Below, one piece after another: positions 35,209 through 46,930 of a stretch of DNA of 64,000 nucleotides. This DNA is from Phlebiopsis flavidoalba (Eukaryota > Basidiomycota > Agaricomycetes > Polyporales > Phanerochaetaceae): assembly GCA_035772785.1 (NCBI GenBank), contig JAOCPU010000022.1:372001-436000 (forward strand). Direction: 5' to 3'. Within the stretch, counting starts at the first letter, position 1. The number at the start of each line of letters is the position of its first letter. Under the pieces are notes generated by a model. It did not search any database. It was not told the DNA's origin and saw only the letters and a list, made by a program, of their open reading frames with translations. The translations under genes were made by a program, and so were the position numbers.

Positions 35209-35741
35209 ATGCTGTTTTGCCCAAGTTGCGCAAATCTGCTGGTCATATCGACCGAGACAGGTTACAACAAATGGGCATGTAATACGTGCGCATACGAATT
35301 TCCCATCACAAAACAGGTCAGGCAAACGGAAACACCACACTGGTATGCACTTAAATTATGGTATAGATGACGTCTAGGACGCGTCTTGACCGTAAGCAAG
35401 TCGACGACGTCCTCGGAGGCGACGATATGTGGAAGCACGCCGATTCCACGGCAGGTATGGAATTGACCCTCCGCCAACACTTGACCCCACTAACATGGTG
35501 GTTCGTATTTTCAGCGACATGTCCAAAATGCGATCATGGTAGAGCATACTTCTACATGTTGCAGATTCGTTCTGCAGACGAGCCAATGACAACTTGTATG
35601 TACATTTCACGCTCTGGCAATGATTTGGTGACTGACACATACTGCAGTCTTCCGGTATGAATGGGGATAAGTACAACTTCTTTTACTGACATGTTAATAT
35701 TAGATGTGCTGCTTGTGGACACCAGTGGCGAGAAAATTTAG
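35209..35741 (+). CDS. RPC11: RNA polymerase III subunit C11 (TFIIS-like)
   Basis: Small zinc-ribbon subunit of Pol III, in the nucleus; it stimulates cleavage of the nascent RNA and helps termination and reinitiation. N-terminal ribbon: MLFCPSCANLLVIS and KWACNTCAYEFPIT (four Cys). Then RTRLDRKQVDDVLGGDDMWK, the linker typical of C11. C-terminal TFIIS ribbon: CPKCDHGRAYFYMLQIRSAD, with the two acidic catalytic residues represented by R-S-A-D-E-P, then RCAACGHQWREN. Four clean introns: 35317-35366, 35454-35514, 35596-35647 and 35655-35703. Exon 4 is only 7 nt (35648-35654), giving TTFFRC across three exons. The family normally ends at ...HQWREN. Here one extra T puts the TAG at 35739-35741 out of frame, read as a sequence error; otherwise the gene is intact, about 110 residues. 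Confidence 0.93.
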
Positions 35742-35777
35742 CGATATGTCTGCCTCCTCTTTTTTTGCGGTTCACAC

Positions 35778-36281
35778 ATGCTTTACTATACCACCAGTGT
35801 ATCATTTAGGTAAGCCTATGTTCCATCCTGTCCCGCAGAGATCGCGGCATTGACTTCGGCTTCTCCCTGTTGGAACTTGAGTCCTTTCTCAATGCCGTGC
35901 GGGCGCTCTCCAAACAGTCGCTTCTGTTTACTTGCTTTCCAACTTGAATGCTCTAGCTTCCCTCGCTCCGAGTAGCTTCAATCTAACTACGAACGAATTG
36001 CCGCGCGGCCGGATGAATACCCAAATGAACCTCAACATCAGGTAAGAAAGTGTGGATATTCAAGAATTAAGTCGCAGTGCTATTAGTATCCCTTTTACGA
36101 GGAAACGGTAGACACGGAGTTGGAACAGCTACCAGTGGGGCTATCCCTGGGCCTTGGACTAGCATTTTCACCCCCTGGCGGCGGCTTGGACGTCTCGAGT
36201 CCCAAATATGACTCGAGGCGAATGGTCCATCGCGAGTCGGAGTCCCAGCAGCTGTCTGCCGCCTCTCTTCGTGATGCATGA
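35778..36281 (+). CDS. unidentified spliced gene downstream of RPC11
   Basis: Not recognised. Good evidence for a gene comes from exon continuity. IDFGFSLLELESFLNAVRAL (about 35845-35910) is followed by a damaged stretch. Then comes YERIAARPDEYPNEPQHQ ending near 36041, a clean intron (36042-36090, GTAAGA to ATTAG), then YPFYEETVDTELEQLPVGLS and a Ser-rich tail ending in TGA at 36279-36281. The first exon from ATG 35778 would need an intron of only 29 nt (35810-35838) or an alternative donor at 35797, so the start is doubtful. The protein is acidic and Leu-rich at the front and Ser/Arg-rich at the back; no domain is named. Confidence 0.45.
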
Positions 36282-39200
36282 GCACCGCGGAGTTCATTCA
36301 CCGGACAGACCCGAACAACACCAAGATAAGCCAGGGACGGTCAAACTCCCACGCCACGAGCTCCCCACTCCAATTGGTCAAGAGTAGCTTCTTGAATACG
36401 CAACGTGAGTGACGTATGCGCCCGTAAGACTGGGAACGAGGATAGCCAAACGCCTACGATTTGAGGCCAGTTCGAACGGAGGCCATCGCTGTCACCCTCT
36501 GTCACCGCCCCGCCGATGTGATAAAGTACAGTTTAGCTCAAGTTAGCTCGCCCGGAGACCGTCTTCAAGCCGCGCAAAGACCGGCCATTCCTAGTAGCTG
36601 ACAGGACGTTACGAAAAGAAAGCAGCGAGAGACTTCGCGTAAGGCAGGGCCGCACACGAGGGTCCTTAAGTCCGCGCGCGCGCGACCGTCAGTGGCCGCG
36701 GGTTTACTGCAAGCACGTCCACGTCGTTAAGCGCAACGAGAGACCGGTTGAACCAATGTACGCTGGGCGGAAAGCCTGCGGAAGGTGTATCTTGGGTGTT
36801 TGTGGCGGTCCTCGTGAGCGCAAAAGCCGACTGAATAGGCTTCATCAGCGCAATTGTTGAAATTGGGTAACAGCGGATGGTAGCGGTCACGTAAGATGCC
36901 AACTAGGGCTCAGACCTATTGAACATTGGCTCAAGGCATCTTCATGGTGGGATTGATTAATTGGAGTGGTGTCACCGGTTGTCTATAATGTGTGTAAGGC
37001 GAGGATGAGGTAGCGAGGGCCTGAGCAAAACGTGCAGAGCTGTTGCTGAATGCTGCTACGCCTGACAAATCCGCTTGTGCGCTATACGAAATGTAAGAGG
37101 GAACATACCCGCAGGTCATGCCCGTTGCTAGGACGTCATATAGACTCGCCTACAGAGGTCCGCGGACTCCAGCGAGGCCCTTGTTCGCCCTGACTGCTGA
37201 TTCGACGAGCGAAGTCGCGCTAATCCTGCAGCCCACCAACCAGCCACCGCAGATAGCGTTATGAGCATCTACGCATACGTACCTACGCGAAGCACCCGCC
37301 GCACAGGCCTGGTCCCGACGGATAATCCCGCAACGTGGCGGCGACGGTGTCCACCCGCGCGACGCGGGTCTCGCCCACAGCATGCGACGGGCCTCGAGCC
37401 CTCGGCCGCAGCGCGCAATTCAGCGGGGGTGTCACGAGTGGAGAGGCTCGCCTCTGCTGCTCGGTCTCAGACCGGACGGCCCTGGCGTCGCAGCAGTGCG
37501 GGCACAACGTTCTGTGGGAGGTGCGCCTGGGGCTAGCCCACAAGCAGTAATGATCTCGCACTGCGCGCGTCGAGGCGCGACACGGGTGATGCCCGGACAC
37601 CGTGCAGTTGCTGCGTCGCCACCAGGGCACCGCGCGAACCCAAACGCGGGGAGTAACCACGCACGGCTCACGCGTGGCCGACGGGAGTCTGAATGGTGCC
37701 TTGTGCGGGGTAACAGAGTTGGTGATGGCGCGGAACCGGAAGATGTGTTGAGCCCCGGACGGGTTCGGTTTGGGCGACGGGGCGTGGGTTTGTTACGACG
37801 TCCCACCCGGGGGGCTATGAAAATCGTCGCGCGTGGTCGCTGGATCCATATACATGATCCCTTCTCGGGTTCTCGTACGCTCGTGTGAGCTCTTGATCCC
37901 GACGGGCCCGTCATGTCTTGAGTACCACGTCGCTGGGAGACCATATGCAAAAACGCGTAGAAAACATGGCCTGTTTGGCGAGGAATACCCACGCATAGTC
38001 AGTCCCCGGGCGAGCCGGGGAAAGTGAGTGCACATTCGAAGTTATTGCCGGCCCGGGTGTGAGTGGGGGAGCTACCCAATGCCACTGTGAACATCGGGCG
38101 AAAGCACACCAAGGACTGTAATGCGCCCGCCCCGCGCAGCCAACCACGAGCCGCGGCACCTGCGAGGAAATCGCCTCCTTTAGCTCTCTACAGCGTCACG
38201 CCTACTTCGGCTCATGGCCTGCACAGCACAAGGTAGTGATGGTGCCCGATGAATTGTTCAGACCATGAGTCCACCATACCGGGCGCGTAGCAAGCTTTGT
38301 GGGCCTGCGCCACAGCTGGTGGCCAAACTGGTGCTAGTAGAGCCATGCCTCGAGGCCGCTCTGACTCAAAGATAGTACGAGCCCCTCGTCTGACATCACA
38401 TCCATGATGAAGCAATCTCTAGAGTGACGGAGCGACGCGTCAGCGAAACGGCTATACACAACAATCATGTGGAGAGAGACGCGTACGGCAGCTATCACAT
38501 CACTGACAATCGTTCTTGATTGCACAGTCCCAGACATGAGCTATGTCCGAGAGGCAAAGACAGCGGAGCGCAACGGACTCTGGACGCACAGGCAACTCCC
38601 GCGGATGTGCCCGGGTGGAAACCTCGGAGGGACGCCATACAGACGACGATGGGACCTCGCGGCGGGGATGGCGGCAGCGGACGCTGTTAGGCTAGGAGGA
38701 AATTGAACGCATGCGATGAAATGCCCTAGTGGCTTTCCCACTATAGCGTCCCACCGTGGCACAAGGAGCACCGCTCACTGGAAATACATTGTGGGGAAAT
38801 GAACGCCATGGCTGGCGTATGCGGGGCACCATGCTGTGGCTTCATGGACGCCCCAGCCGCGTGGCGTGTTCCGACGAGAGCGTGGCGACCAGGCGTCAGG
38901 CCTCCAGGGCAGAGTCAGAGGGGGACTCGCAAAGCGGCCCGCCGTGCCCCTGGGCAATGTGATATCGGCTCGAGGCTGCCTCGTTGGATACCTGGAAAGG
39001 CGGATCGGGGGGAGAAGCAGGGCGCGGGGCGCGCAACTGCGTCGGGAGTTGCCTTGACCGATGACGGTCGCTCGGGAGAGGCCTGGCGCGCGACTGTGCG
39101 CTGACGGAAGACCATGGGTGGCAGGACCGGAGTCCCTTGCGGGGGTTTGACGGGGGACGGCTAGTCATGGATGATTGGGGTACTCGTGAGTACTCTCCTC

Positions 39201-41760
39201 GTCTTGTCGGTCCGGCAGGATGAACGCTCACCAGGTATGACACCGAGAAACGTCCAGCGACGTGCGTGTCGTTATGTTCCGTTTATCCATCGAATATCCC
39301 GGCGGGCGTCGAAAAGCTGTCGACAGGCCAAGTCCTCGCCCCGAAGATAACACCCAGCGCCTTGCGAGCAGAAAGAACACTTGACGAGCGCAAGCCCGCA
39401 GCTTCCGAATATTTTCGCGAAGCCTCGACAATCCCCCAGCAAAGCGCCAGCCTGCGATCGGAGCACGGTCAGCAGAAAGGCCTGAATCTACTATCCAGTC
39501 AGCTCGCGCGGCGCTCCCCGAAATGAAAAGAAAGGAAGCAGCGTACCCTTCTTCCCCAGTCGCCTACGCCAGCGTCCCAGCGTCGTTAAGCCGATCTACA
39601 CCGCAGAAGAGCCTGGCCAGCGCGCGCCCGCGCCCGCACTCGAGCAGACCCGCCCCTCTACTCGTTCTCTCGCCGTTCCACCTTCAACCGCAGCCGCCAG
39701 GCCGTCTCCGGTTGGACCACAGTCGCATCTGCGACGCGGAGATCGCCCCTCCCCAGTCATGATCAACAGTATGCGCGGTATCTGCTGCACGGTACGACGA
39801 CCCGCGGACGAGGGAGGCAGCGCGCGCTGGCGATGCACGGAACGCTGCGCCCAGGCGATAGCATCATCGTACTCGCCGTACCCTCGCGATCGGGATAGCC
39901 ACGCCTAGTCCCTCGCAGCTTCCGTGGGCGTCCGCCGACCGTCGGACCACCCACACTGCGTCGCGCAGCCCATTCGCGCTGCCCGCGGGCGGACATCCAG
40001 GAGGAAATCACACGAGCAGCGGCACTGTCCTGGACCTGATTCACAGTGTCTCCCCATCACTTGGCTGCAATCGCACCCCTCGTCCCCGCCATCCCGTCCC
40101 CCGCACGCACGCGTGCACCCGCCGTTCCTGTTCCCCGCATGTTTCAGGATGCGGCCTCGCCCGACATATCATCGAGACGGGACACGCGAGTCCGTCGTTG
40201 TCTGACCATCGCACTTGACGGCACATGAGCAGCCGCACATCTCTAGCTTCCGTCAGTACTATGTATCCATCATCCTGTCTTGTGCATTACACACACCGCC
40301 AGCGTGCCACGAAGGCTCATAGCGACAGGCCTGATACTGACCAGCGCACCTACCCAGGCACGTTACGTCGACGGCCGCGCCAGGTCGTCGTCACAGCAGC
40401 CTGTTTTGAAATCCGCTGCGTCAAATTTGGTGCCATCAAACTTTGCAATAAATAAAACATATAACACACCTAAGCACGGAAAGAAGAAGGATCGCGGCCA
40501 GTGAGGGGCATCGTTATTCATACGTCGGTCGCTGCTGCGACGTGTGAGTCCGTGCGGGGCATGCATCGCACCAGGCCGTCCCAGGAAAGATGGTCCCTGT
40601 TCCCCGCATCCCTATTCGGACTCTGCTTTGGTGGTGGGTAGCGGGCACGGTTCGCGAGTCTCGATCGATCGCCTGGGAAGGAAGAACAAAGCATATATCC
40701 CCACTGCGAGTGCCGACGTCGTGAAGAAGCACTGCATCGAACGGCCGAGCGCGTCGTCGCGCGACCTCTCTCGCCTCGTTCCGTGCATCGTTTCAGGCGA
40801 CGGACCCATCACACCTCTGTTCCATGGTCGACGGGTCATTGGGGCCTTTGGCAGCAGTGCTGATTCAGTTTGTGGGTCCAGCTTCGGGTCTCCCAGCAGT
40901 TTTCGTCGGCAAACACCACTCGAGGCAGACTGCTGCGAATGTAGCGTTGGGACAGCGTCGGGTGCGGGAGAAGACCATCTCCGCGAGTCAAAGCAATGTT
41001 AGGTACGACTGCCACGGAGCCACAAACCCCGGACGCGCCTCGCCTCCCGCTCGGCACAGAGGAAGGTTACGCTCGGCACGCGTGCGAACGACCTGCCCCG
41101 CCTGACAGCGAGCCACAAGTGGCATCCTCAGGCACGCCCTCCCGCCTTACGACACACTCGTAATGTATGGCCTGTCTCATAGGCCGGATCAACCCCGTCG
41201 GTTAGCGCTGTCCCCTGTATCTGATTGCGCGTAACGACCGCGAGTCGGCTCCCGACGGGGAACGCGTGCTGCGACCTCGCGGCGGCCGAGCCGCGCTCGC
41301 GTGAACGTTACACGCGAGGTGGAAATCGACGCGTCCGAAAAGCATGCGGCCTTGCCAGAACGGGCATCGCGCGTGACGCGGTCCCGGATCAGTCCACGAC
41401 GCCACAACGGGGCTGGGCGCGTGTTTGCGTTCGCGCAGAATATGGCCAACTGCCCTCCGAGCGACGCGCGAAGTCGGCCGGTTTTCATGCATCTCGGGAT
41501 CTGCGGTGTCTTGTGATCACTCTGCATTGGACTCCATGAGCGTATTGGCCACATCGTCGTGGAAAGAGTTTCACCTGTTCCTCGGATAGCAAACGATAGG
41601 CTTCCAGCCATAGTGCGATTGGTTAGTTCCGCATCCGAGGTTGCAGCTGACTGTGCGGCGTTGGTTGGATCGGGTTCCGGCCCAAGTGAGAATATGCGCG
41701 CGGGCAGGAGACACCAGGCGAGAACTGCACGTCTCACGAGGAAGGGGCCAGGTCATAAAT
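36282..41760. other. GC-rich region without a recognised gene
   Basis: From about 37150 onward the sequence is clearly GC- and CpG-rich, with long frames open on both strands at once (for example 37382-37888 plus against 37432-37992 minus, and 41189-41737 minus). This is expected by chance in such DNA. No conserved motif was recognised in any frame. AATAAATAAA at 40447 could be a polyadenylation signal of an unrecognised gene. Confidence 0.35.
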
Positions 41761-44700
41761 GAGGGCTGGAGGATTCCTTCATTAAGGGCAAGCGGCGAGG
41801 CTTCAAGAGCCTAGAATGTGCGGGGAAACTGTGTGAGGGTGTACATTAATGATCGCCGATGTGTTCCATGTACGTTGAAGGTTTGCTCGTGCTTGGTGTG
41901 CGATTGTAGGGCATGTCGAGGTCATGGACCGTCACAATTAACGCTTTGAATGGGCCTAGTAGCGAGCGACGCATTAATGACTCGCCGCGGGAGATCTGGG
42001 GTGCATGCGGAGGGTGGAATTAAGTGATGCGCGGAGCATGAGGGCATGCATTACTGGCAGTATGTCACGAGGATTCAAGGTAGTGCGGGGGTAACGCAAC
42101 CATAAACAATCGCGTCCCTTCGTTGACTATCGACCTGCAGGATACCGCATGGATTTAAACGAACTAGCCTAGCCTGGAACTGGCAGATGGAGTGGCACTT
42201 GAGAAAACGGCACGAAAGGAGTGCGCGTTCTTCTGCCACTACGAAGGGTCTCGACAGACCAGAGAACGAACCGATCGCACTTTCATGACAAGGGTACTGT
42301 GGCACACTCGCAGTGCCAACAACCGCACCGTGAACCGACTGCGTTGCGTCTTTACATCACGCCGCCGTAACCACTATTCACTCGATTCGCCTCGATGACA
42401 TTCACTCGTCTCGCACTTACCCAAAAGTCAAAGCTAAAAGCAAGGCATATGCTAAGCGTTAGCGTAGCACGGTAACCGAACAGATGTCGTCACCCTCCAA
42501 TCAGCAACCCTCCCATTCATTCCGCCGCAACTACGGTGTGCGACGTCCCAGTGCCCGCATCATTACACGCCATCACGTACACACCAATCTCCTGTTCTGG
42601 CAGGACCACCGTGGACCGCGTTCTCGACCTGCGCAGCAGTGGCCGCTGCGCACTGGATACAGCTTGACCATCATCCATCGCCCTGGGACGCCTGAACGTA
42701 CAGCCGCCGCGAAAACAACTAGACGGTAAGTCAAATTCTGTAAACCTCAGGACCCCCCGTAAGTCATCGAGCTCTGCCATAGGATGGGGATAAAGAATGG
42801 GAAATTGCCATCCAGTCTGATGGTGGCCGGGCTGGAGCATAGGCCGAATGGCACAAAAAGCGATGCGTAGGGTTAGGTGCGACGGCGGCCTGCCTGGTTT
42901 GTGGCCACGCACAACAGCGCAGACTGTGTGCAATCAGTAGTATTTATGGTAGGAAAGCAATGTGTGGAAATACATGTGCCGCTCCTCCTCTGTGAAACAA
43001 CATTGTGGGAGTTGGGTTGACTATACATGCCGAAATGAGGGCTTACGGAATAAAACATGGATTTTCCGGAGCGAGCTCTGTGCGCCTGGGTTGTGGGTGC
43101 TGGAGGTCAGGGTGCCGCGGTAAATTGGCCAGCTGCGCCCCACCATCAACGGCTAAGCCATTGTTCGAGCACCCTCACGACAGCCGCGAGCCTGGAGGGC
43201 AGTGTGAGGATATTGGCTTCACCTCTAATACAACGGAGAATTAACGAAAAGCGAGTGAAACAAATGCGCAGGAACAGGTGAAAAAGAGGAGAACAGCGCC
43301 CTGTGAGAAGCGACGGCGGTCCGTAGGGCATGGTCGTACGTCACGCCGCGCATCTACGTTCGCAGCGAAACAGTGACGACCATCACGAGCCCGGCCGTTC
43401 TGCGTAGAGGGGACGGATGCGCCGACCCCGAGACCCGGGGACGGCTTTCGTGTACAGCGGTCGTCTAGTGATGCCCGTGTGTTGAGTTGTCGTGGGTGCG
43501 CTTTCCAGGATAAGTCAGGTAGACATTCTGGCAGGAACCGGGTGGGGGCAGTAGACGTGTCTGCTCACGAGGACGAGGCCGCAGTGATTGCCAGTGTGTG
43601 AGATTTACATTTGAGGGTGACTGAAAGAGACGCGTAACGAAGAGACAAGCTGGTTCATTGGTATGTTATGGCGCATATAGTTTAGCTATCACCCGCTCAT
43701 ATTTCGTAGCTGTACCCAGAATCTTTTTTTTTTTTTTCTTGATTTTTAGCGTCGAGAAACGCAGTCATTGTGAAAACCGAGCGCTTTGATCTCTCTACTC
43801 CATTGTTTTGCGGTGTTCTTTCTCCATATAGGGCCCAAGATATCGAGTTGGCCCCGTAAGATGGAGTAACGGTAGAGAATGGAGAGGCCAGGACCGACGG
43901 CTGACAGTCTCGACCGCGCGTTCGATGAACAAACAAGGAGCGTTGACCACCCTAGAAATGCGATGGGTCTTAGAGCAGCTTCACAATAAAACACGAGGAT
44001 GACCGCACCCTCGGTGGAGGTCGTCTTCTGTGTGGCCTATTGTTCTAGCCTGCGACCTGCGATCGGCGCAAAAACTGTACCCACCAAGGGAAGCGTTGAG
44101 CGGGTCCACGCCCCATAACATGGTCGACGAAAGTCGTCCCACTTGACGTCTACCGACCCAGACGAGCTAGGCCTGAGAAATCACAGAAAAAGGCGAGTCG
44201 GTGGGAATCATAATCTTGCGCGCCGCATGTGAAGCATGCTGGGTCTGTGATTCGCATCGACTAGATGCAAAGGAGAGGGCGAAGAAAAAGAGAAACTATT
44301 GCCACACGCGACGCGGCGAGTTGCTGAGGATTTTGTCGGCCACGATGTATCTTATGGTCTGGAAGACGATTGGATTCAGAATGAAAATGTTGATGATTAC
44401 GCCAAAGTAAATGGATATTTACCAGTGGTACTGAGGACGCGATACTTACCGTTCTCTCAAACCTTCTATTCTAGATGATTATTTCGCGGCTGTACTCTGA
44501 TGCGCGACATGCATAGATGGTGGCTTTGGTGCAAACCTGCGACGCGCATTAGCGCGAGCCCCGTAGTGGGCGTTTACCCAGCGTAGGCACGTGCTCGTAG
44601 AAGGATGGTCTACTGCCTTTCATTGGCAGCATATTCCATAGGTGCACTACTTCGTTATTGGATAGGCTGAAGAAGTGGCTTGGACCGCTACATGAATCCA

Positions 44701-45050
44701 CTATTCAGCAGCTCCGATTCGTGTCCAGGTATCCATTTCTGTGTAGCATACTTCACTGAACTTTGAAGTTATCAGCTTTTAACAAACATGTAAGACAGCT
44801 CAGCCTCCGTCGTGGAGGTCCAAACGAGATTCGTGTGACCAGACGACCTTTTGAGTTGCATTGCTATCCGCGGTAAGCCATATGGAGTGGAGCAAAGTAC
44901 GAAACACCATCTCGCCCACACGACCTAGACCCGCGCGCGCACAAGGACCACAGACTCCCGAGTCGCACCCCGCACAGAAGCACCCTCCTCGTCCAATGAC
45001 AACCCCCCGCTGGCACCACCTCAATATTCCAGCCACACCGACGAGGACGC
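41761..45050. other. no recognised gene
   Basis: Composition returns to mixed. A run of T at about 43724-43737 is the main simple repeat. A plus-strand stretch near 44220-44400 rich in Cys, Arg and Lys reads coherently, but no family is recognised. Confidence 0.35.
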
Positions 45051-45077
45051 ACCCCCCCACACCCCCCCCCCCCCCCA
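45051..45077. repeat. poly-C tract
   Basis: Almost pure C, broken by ACA, including an uninterrupted run of about 16 C. It could be a slippage-prone site or an assembly weak point. Confidence 0.7.
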
Positions 45078-45976
45078 AGGCAAAAAACGAGCACCAGCCA
45101 CAATCGCGCACCCAATCCCAGCACACCATACAAACCAGCCGAAGGAGCCAATCCACACACGCAGGGCCGCCTGGGAGCGCACACGCACGCCCGATGCCAA
45201 CGCCTCCCGAGCCTGAGATCATCCGGCCCGCAACGACGCTTGCCCACCCAGCAGCGCGATCAGGCCGCTCCAGACCACGGACGAGCGTGAAACACACGAG
45301 TGCGCAGCAGAAAGAACTCTGCAGTGCGGGCAGAGCCCGAGCGCGCTCGGCGCGCTGTTAGCCTGAATAGAGCGACTCAATTTTTTAGCCGCGGGCGCTA
45401 GAGGGCGCGCGGGCCACAGGCGCCGCACCGTCGTCGGCGTCGTGGCTGAGGCGAGCGCGGCGACTGGATCAGCGGCCAATAAGAGCGAAGCCGCCGCTTA
45501 GCGAGCTCGCGCGGGCATGTGCCCGACTCGGGCACGGCGCGCGGGCGGCCTGACGAGCGACGGGGCGCGCGCGCCAGTCGAGGGGCTCTTTCCAGACGAC
45601 GACGGCGCGCCGCGGATTGCTGGGTAACCTCTGCGAAGCTCTGCGAGTGAGCTAAACACCGTGGTGCGAACGAGGGCGGATTGTAGACGCATATACAAAG
45701 TCCTGCTTGGGCTTGTGTCAGCTGCGCGCGCGGGGGAGTCAGCGGGTGGGTAACGTACATGCTGAGTATACACGAGTCGCCCCATGAGGGCGCGCGGAGG
45801 CCGTCGTTTGCGAAGGGTTTTTTTGACTTGAACGGTGCCGGACGCTTTTCAAAGCGCCCCCATCGCGTCACCTTTTCCAGCCAGACACTCGGTGGCGCAT
45901 GGTGGATCTCTCCAGGTCTCTTTCGTAAAAAACGCAGGGATTTTAGTCCCAAATGGTACCACAGCCAGGAAGACGT

Positions 45977-46350
45977 GGTGCGACCTCAAGTAAATCGAGC
46001 TCGTACCGGCCGACGACCGAAGAGAGCACAGACATCGAACAATCCGGTCCGAGTTCGCAAGTCTCGCGCCTTGGAGTCATCGCAGATAGCATCCTCCATA
46101 ACGATAGCGCAAAGTGGATCCTCTCCATTAAAAAATGCGGGGAAATAGTCGACGAATGGGACCACACAGGGTGCCCATCTCCCCCGGTGGTGGCGCGAGT
46201 CTGAGCCAATCGAGCCTGCACGGCCGACAAACTCTGGGGAGTCGTGGATATCTTCCCGAGTGATGGCACGAAGTGGATCCTCTCCATGAAAATGCGGGGG
46301 AAATGGGGAGGTCGTTGGTGCGAGCCCAAAGTATATAGAGCCTGCTCAAG
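45977..46350 (+). repeat. imperfect tandem repeat
   Basis: Two block types alternate. One reads TGGTGCGA...TCGAGC...CGGCCGAC (45977-46017, 46189-46232, and a partial copy at 46316-46350). The other reads GATAGCGCAAAGTGGATCCT at 46102 and GATGGCACGAAGTGGATCCT at 46260, each followed by a CTCCAT...ATGCGGGG stretch. Copies are diverged and the spacing is about 130-215 bp. Confidence 0.6.
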
Positions 46351-46930
46351 GAGTCCTCAGTCGACCTCACCATCCGAGCTCTGCAACAGGGCAATCACTC
46401 ATCACCCAGAGTGTGTTCATGTTCATAACGTTCATATCATTGCGGACTATCCTACACCCATAATAATACACAATCCCGATTCCCAGAAAGATAAACGATC
46501 GACAGCAGAGCAGCAAACACTCAAAACTCAAAAAAACAGCGAGAGAGAGAGAAAAAAATCCAAAATGAGAGCCGTAAAAGTACACGATATACAATGCTTG
46601 CGGTGTCCATGCGAGTGCGTTGTGTATTATTCCGAGGTGTGATATGGGTGCGCGATTAAGTGTGCGTGCGGTATGAGGTTGACCGCGAGGCGAGGTGCGA
46701 TGAGGATCCTTCTCTCTGGGTAGAGGGAGAGGTAGGCGGCGGCGGCCCGGCATTGTCTAATGCACATTAAGACATACAATCGGGGCGTAGGGGTATCGAT
46801 AGTTATCCGTGGTATACAAAAACCGTCGGTAGCAATGTCGGTGGGGCTATGGCGATGAGACATGGTGGTATGCGTGGCGGGTATGGCGAAAATATTGCTG
46901 TAATCGGAGGAAGGACGGAGGGGGAAGGAG
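46351..46930. other. 3' flank of the Ecl1-like gene
   Basis: No recognised gene. The AT-rich, purine-rich patch at 46490-46570 lies downstream of the minus-strand stop codon and could include its 3' UTR. Confidence 0.3.

Noticed and set aside
35810..35838. 29 nt intron in the gene after RPC11
   Set aside because: It is shorter than the other introns in the window (47-61 nt); a different donor or a sequence error is more likely.
44800..45361. Long open frames on both strands
   Set aside because: They arise from C-rich low-complexity sequence around the poly-C tract; the encoded proteins are Pro/His or Gly/Val simple repeats.
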